Source of the DNA: Amblyornis subalaris
Taxonomy: Eukaryota; Chordata; Aves; Passeriformes; Ptilonorhynchidae
Assembly (NCBI GenBank): GCA_018881555.1
Contig: JACAXG010000026.1
Location: 6,240,798 to 6,304,797 of the forward strand
Direction of reading: 5' to 3'
Length of the DNA: 64,000 nt
Below, piece after piece: positions 58,708 to 64,000 of the stretch. The translations under genes and the position numbers were made by a program. The notes under the pieces were generated by a model, which ran no database searches, was not told where the DNA came from, and saw nothing but the letters and a program-made list of their open reading frames with translations. Every line of letters starts with the position of its first letter. Position 1 is the first letter of the stretch.

Positions 58708-59205
58708 TAGCAGAATGGCCTGGATTGGAAGGGACCTTAAAGATCATCTTATTCCAACCCCCTGCCATGGGCAGGGGCACCTTCCACTAGACCAGGGCAC
58801 TCAGAGCTGCATCCAACCTGGCCTTGAACATTTCCAGGGATGCGGCATCCACAGTTTCTCTGGGCAACCTGTGCTGGTGCCTCACCACCCTCACAGTAAA
58901 CAATTTCTTCCTAATACCTAATCTAACCCTACTCCCTGTCAGTTTGAATCCATCCTGCTTGTCCTGTCACTCCATGCCCTTGTAAAAAGTCCCTCTCTGA
59001 CTTTCCTGTAGGCTCCCTTCAGGTACTGGAAGGCCACAATTAGGTGGCCCCTCAGCCTTTGCTTTTCCAGGCTGAACAATCCTAATTCTCTCAGCCTTTC
59101 CTCATAGGAGTGGAGCTCCATCCCTCTTGGACTCACTCCAACAGGTCCATGTCTTTCTTCTGCTGAGGACCCCAGAGCTGGATGCAGTATAACAGATGGG
59201 GTCAA
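58708..59205 (-). mobile_element. CR1 LINE fragment with 3' end
   Basis: Reverse-oriented CR1: GCAGAATGGCCTGGATTGGA, CTTCCTAATACCTAATCTAA, then CCCTACTCCCTGTCAGTTTG and GGTACTGGAAGGCC, and further into CTTTTCCAGGCTGAACAATC and AGCTGGATGCAGTAT. The middle segment is almost identical to the 51-kb copy, so both belong to one subfamily. Confidence 0.94.
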
Positions 59206-62200
59206 GCATCTTTCATTTGATAGTGGGAAAGAAAAGCCCTGAAAACAACAGGAACCCCAGTATTCAGGATGTCTTTTCAATTACACTGTCATCCCCCAGT
59301 GTGCCTGATCTGTCTTGATAGATCTCAGCACTTCTTTTCTCTGCAAATGACTCCTTTGTCCTTTTTAAGTGTACCTCTGCAGAGTTTATAAAGAGAAAAT
59401 GACACAATAGACGAGTCGCTCTGCACTGCTTTCATAAATGCCAGTGCTAGGCTGAGAGTTTATACTGGATTTTTGAAGCAAGGGACTGAAATATTACCTT
59501 TCTTCCTCTTCTATCAGTGTTTTAGCCCAAGGCTTCCAATTTCAGTGTATTTCTTAGCACAGGACATACCACGAGGTAAAAACTGGCTCCAAAGCACAGC
59601 AGNTCCAAATGGAAGTGGCATACAGCCTTGTGACATAAAACAGCTGACTCATATCAAAGGGGAAATAAAGGAATAAGGAATATTTACNACTAATTTCATG
59701 CAGCAGTTGTGGAGGGAGAGGGTGCTTGTCATTGCCTACAGGGCAACACAAGCAGATTTATCTCTGTAAGGCAGTAAAAAAGCCACCCTATTAGAGGCAC
59801 CACCCTTTCTTAGCAATGGCTTGTCCAGCAAGACTGCTTTAAACCATGGGCAATGGAAGTAGTTCCCACTGGATCTCAAGCAATTTTGAATTTACCAGAG
59901 CAAGGACTGTACTGCACAAAACGCCTTCTGTTTCTATTTTGGCTTCTACCTATTTTAAATAAGTCTGAAGGACCCTGCAGTCCATTTCAGAGACTTTTGG
60001 AAGGATTAATCCTCCCAAAAAGCAGAGAAGCAGTGACCAGTGCCACTAGTGCATTGCACACAGCTGTACCCTTTTTNTGTGATTTTCTTCTGTAATGGTG
60101 TTTAACTTCTGGAAGAGGATACTCAGAAAAGATGTGGAGTATCCAGCCTTCGAGATATTGAAAACACATCCGGGCACAGTCCTGAGCAACCTGCTCTGGC
60201 TGTTCCTGCTTAGGGCAGGGTTTGCACCGGGTGATCTCCCAAGGTGATCCCTGATGGTGCCTGTGTGTGTGTGTCTGCCTGCGAGAGAGCAACAGTGAGT
60301 GCAAGAGCTACTCATTTCCAGGTTATCATTTAGTCCCTGTTTGCAAGGCAAACCTCAAGCCTGGCTTGGGAATGAGAGCTCTGCCAGAGCACCATGAATT
60401 CACCTTTCCCACAAGTGTAAGCAAAAGTATTAACACGATACATGTTTCTGGACAGATCCAATCTTGCATCCGAATACGACTCAAGAAGGGAAAATCTTTA
60501 GTTTTTCCTGTTTTAGTTCAAAATTGCAAAAGGTGTCTTAAAACCAGCAGTAAGGCACTGTAGAAAACGCAGCATGTGGAGCTAAGCTTGCAAAATGAAG
60601 CGTTCAAAATGAAGCGCTGCAAAATGAAGGTTTGCAAAACGAAGGTTCGCAAAACGAAGGTTCGCCGCGCCGCAGTTGAAGTCAGCAGCGCGGTGTGGTT
60701 TGTCCCTTTGTGGTTAGTCGTGATGAGACAGCCTTTGCTCAGACCACCACATATTGTTTTTCTCTGCGCTTTCCTCCTCCTCCCCCTCATTCCCACAACA
60801 GATGGAGCTCACTGAAAGAGCCACCGGAGATGCTGTCTGTTAGCCCTGCTCGGTGTTTGACCGGTCTGTCTGCTCCTGCACTCGGAAACAACACGGACTA
60901 TGCGGGGCCCAACAAGCTCAGCTCGTCCTCACACACTTCCAAACTTGTTTTGGGATAACTCCCATCCGTGGTTCCCCNTCAACCAGTGCTTACCACACTT
61001 GGGTGCTCAGGGAAAGGGTTTTGCCAGCAGGAGCCTCTCGGGGAAGCTGGATCCGTTGGCTGGGTTCCCAGGGAGCTGGCACCGAGGGCTCCCACTGGCA
61101 CCGAGCAGCGTTAGCTGGTGACCTTCCAGTGCCTCAGGGGTGGGAGCACGGCGACCTGACAGCAGGGCTGGGGCTTTACCAGAGCAGCAGGAAGCAGCTG
61201 TTGGTCCCAGCCGGTCTCCAGCACCCTCAGGCCCTTGCAGCCTCCTCAGCTTTGCAGGGCAACAGCTGGTCTCTGACTCACTTTCTTTCAACGCGAGCCA
61301 GGTTAGTTTTGACTTTATTCAGCACCGTGAATTATGGTGGTGGTTGTCTCTGTTGTGGGACAGCTATGAAAGGGATGAGAAGAGGCCTCCCTCACCCACC
61401 CCTTGGGTGGCCAAAAGGTGCCTTTGCCTCACCAGACCNAGTGCTGAGCTGGCAGCAGGTGGAGTCGACCTACCTGGCCAGCTAAACCCCACAGCACATC
61501 TGGCTCAGGTTGAGGACTCAGCCTGGTGCGGACAGCCCTGCCAGCCACACTCGGAGGGACAACCTCTTAAGTGACCACCACAGCACAAGGGGTCTCTCAA
61601 GAGGTGGGTAGGTTGGTCAGCTCTGGACACAGACTCACAGGGGCAGGAGAAGGCATCCTTATGCCATGATCTTATGCCGCTGTTCATAAGCACAGGAGCT
61701 CATCAGAGCTGCAGCTACCAGCNGTGAAAAAGGAAGCAGGCACCTCATCTTGAGGAGTGTACAGCAGCAGTGCCAAACTAGCAACTGAGGGAGCGTGTTG
61801 TGATCAGAGGAGTCTGAAATCTGCAGTGCTGGGCAATGTTCGTTTCCCTGCTTGTATCAGCTGTGTAAAATGTGTAATTTTTTTTCAAGAGATAATACGC
61901 AGCTACAAACAAGTTTTCAAAGAAGATTAGTCTTGCCTCAATCACACCTTTAAAAAGGCCTATGGTCAGCAAATGAACCTGAAATGTTCACAAAGCCCTA
62001 CAGAAAATGNCACTGTGTGCTGAAGAATTGATGCATTGAAGTAGAATGTTAATATAAATAATATAAATGATGACTAAGCCGTGTGCTTTCAGCAGGGCGA
62101 AAAGCTGCATTTCACAGTTAGCTATGTGGTGTCTAGGATCTGCCTCTCTGATAACAACATGAAGAATATCAAAGCTAAATTGGCAAAGCCTTGAGCTGAC

Positions 62201-62240
62201 CTTCACTGTAAAGTAATATCCCCATGGTGACCTCCTTTGG
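59206..62240. other. Intergenic region, no gene recognised
   Basis: No supported exon. It holds the 15-bp tandem repeat at 60.6 kb, a (GT)n run at about 60259-60274, and a GC-richer part at 61.0-61.6 kb with overlapping open frames but no recognisable product. Confidence 0.5.
60588..60661 (+). repeat. 15-bp tandem repeat, five units
   Basis: Five head-to-tail units of consensus TTGCAAAAYGAAGGT (one 14 bp, four 15 bp). The unit length is a multiple of three except in one copy. The forward frame reads KMKRCKMKVCKTKVRKTKVR, a basic repeat, in a 79-codon open frame (60576-60815) with no other sign of coding. Confidence 0.85.
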
Positions 62241-62249
62241 CAGGGCCTG

Positions 62250-62572
62250 CTCAGGTCTTGTTGAAGANGACAAACTATGGGGACAAACTTTTTAGCTTTG
62301 CTTGTGATAGAACAAGGAGTAATGGTTTTAAATGAAAACAGGCTCTGGTTAGATTAGATATCAGAAAGAAATCTTTTACAATGAGGGTGATGAGGCACTG
62401 AAATAGGTTGCCCAGGAAGAGGGTAGGTGGCCCATCCCTGGAAGCATTCAAGACCAGGTTGGATGGGGCCCTGAGCGACTTGGTCTAATGAAGGTGTCCC
62501 TGCCCAGGGCAGGGATTGAAACTATGTGATCTTTGATGTCCCTTCCAACCCAAACCATTCTATGATTCCATG
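62250..62572 (+). mobile_element. CR1 LINE fragment with 3' end
   Basis: GATAGAACAAGGAGTAATGG, GATTAGATATCAGAAAGAAA, TAGGTTGCCCAGGAAGAGG, CATCCCTGGAAGCATTCAAG, TGCCCAGGGCAGGGATTG and CATTCTATGATTCCATGAC follow the CR1 3' UTR consensus to its octamer end. 5'-truncated. Confidence 0.95.
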
Positions 62573-64000
62573 ACACTGAACCAGGTGTCTCACTGTCACT
62601 GCTGGATCTGTTTTAATGCACTTTGGCCAGATAGAACAGCAAATATACTTGTGATCGAGATTTGCGGACATACAGGTGTTTTATTTACACATAAATGCTC
62701 CCTATTTCCGTGTAAATTATCTGCTTTTAGAAGGATATTTTTGTCATCTGACTTTTCCTGTGTGGAAAACCTCACCTGCTAAACAACATGCAGTACAAAA
62801 CCAGAGCTAGCAAAGAGATTACACTGACCACGATGTGGCACAGAANGCTAAAATGCTGAATTTAAACACTCGGCACTTAATTTGGATCAATGCAGTTACT
62901 TAACAGATTTGTTGTGGTTGCTGAACTGGATGGCACAGAAATAAGGGAATGGATGAAAGCATCTGGCTACTAGTTTTATTTTTCTGGCACTGAAAGACGC
63001 CGTCGCATTACTGGGAGCAACAACTGGTCTGCTTTTCCCACTGGATCAATGTTTTTCTTTGACCCACACACCAAAACTCGAAGGCTTTTCTAAGTGCTGT
63101 GTTATTTTAACACGTAGAACAAGTGCTAGCCAACGACCTTGGCCATTTATCACACTGAAAAAAAACAATGGCAATTGTTCAGGAGCAACAGGCNGGGCTT
63201 GTCTCTGTGGCCGAGCCCAAGGCCTTCTGCCAGCTCTGCTGGCACCCAGCAGGAAAACACAGCCTCGGTACGGGCTGTTCTTCACCCCCAGCCCCCTCCC
63301 TGCAAGCCCAGGGACGGGTGGTGGGTGCTGGGAGACAGCANGAGGACGAGGTCAGCCCAGCCCTGCTCCTCTGGGAGCAGAGGCTGGAGGGAAACAGTCC
63401 CATGCCTGCTGGCAGAAACCCTCGGCGTCCGGATGGGGATATCTCAAACCACAGAATTATAGCTGAATTTGGATGCCTGGGAAAAAACCCGACTTCCTCC
63501 CACTCGTCCCTCTCATCTCTGGGTGAAGTCTCAGTGGAGTCAGCTGCAGAGGTAGCTGATGCTGGCAGAGGCTCACTGAAAGCCTCCTGTGGATGCTGAC
63601 TGCCTCCTCCGAGGGCAGGATCCTGTTAGTTNCTGCTGTGAGAAATCTCATTATCTTTTTTTAAAAAGCTAAAAAAAGAAAAAAAAGGCCAGGACTTTTC
63701 CTTCCTGTTCCTTTGCCTCTCAGTATAAAGCACCAGCACCATGCCTTCAAAAATTAACCTCCTCCCCCTCTCAAGAGTTGATTAGGAAAAGAAAATACAA
63801 TTTTTGAGAACAGGGCAGTTTAGATGGAACTTCTATAAGGGAAAGCTTCATAAAGACATACAGTAATAAAAAAACAAGCACTCATTTGCTGCTGGGAAAA
63901 AAAAATATACAGGAGGATTTCAGGCTAATGGAGATGAGTTTGACCTGCCTCCTGGTTAGTAGAGTAGGTGAGTGCATTTTTCCCATGACTGGATTCAGCA
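62573..64000. other. Intergenic region to the window edge, no gene recognised
   Basis: A GC-richer stretch at 63.18-63.62 kb has overlapping open frames of low-information composition. A/T tracts lie at about 63655-63690 and 63888-63905. BTG3, expected next in this direction, was not detected. Confidence 0.5.

Noticed and set aside
60853..61574. Overlapping 144- and 210-codon frames, +
   Set aside because: GC-richer sequence with overlapping frames, no domain, an ambiguous base in each, and no splice or promoter signals.
1..64000. Search for CRISPR arrays, bacterial operons, tRNA or rRNA genes
   Set aside because: Nothing of the kind is visible. The sequence is vertebrate nuclear DNA and no cloverleaf or rRNA-like segment was recognised by eye.

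Overview
The window is nuclear DNA from a bird. The evidence is a set of CR1-type LINE fragments with avian 3' ends, an avian ERVL-type LTR remnant, short TG/TTTG tracts, a GC-rich CpG-island promoter, and one intron-rich vertebrate gene. That gene is CXADR (CAR), an immunoglobulin-superfamily tight-junction adhesion protein, and it lies complete on the + strand. Isolated single n characters are scattered through the sequence and look like masked ambiguity codes, not gaps.

Layout. Bases 1-7000 are upstream intergenic DNA with one CR1 scrap and a conserved-looking non-coding block. Bases about 7130-8330 are a CpG island holding the CXADR promoter and exon 1. Intron 1 (about 16 kb) contains an ERVL-like LTR relic, an old CR1 endonuclease relic, short tandem duplications, and an unassigned two-exon ORF with good splice signals (21731-22034). 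Exons 2-7 are clustered at 23834-27548. The seven exons join without a frame break into 372 codons: signal peptide, V-type Ig domain, C2-type Ig domain, one transmembrane helix and a cytoplasmic tail ending in a PDZ ligand (GSIV). A long 3' UTR follows, with several poly(A) signals up to about 31.7 kb.

An alternative terminal exon (exon 8, 39977-40018) lies 12.5 kb downstream of a donor inside exon 7. It gives a 359-residue isoform ending ITVV, the avian counterpart of the mammalian 352-residue CAREx8 isoform. CXADR therefore spans at least 7.6-40.5 kb.

From about 40.6 to 64 kb I found no recognisable gene. This part holds five clear CR1 copies and one CR1 tail, a 15-bp tandem repeat, an isolated exon-like ORF at 52532-52631, a CpG-richer patch at about 54.7-55.2 kb, and several conserved-looking non-coding blocks. 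BTG3, the next gene in the human order, was not seen and is presumably beyond the right edge.
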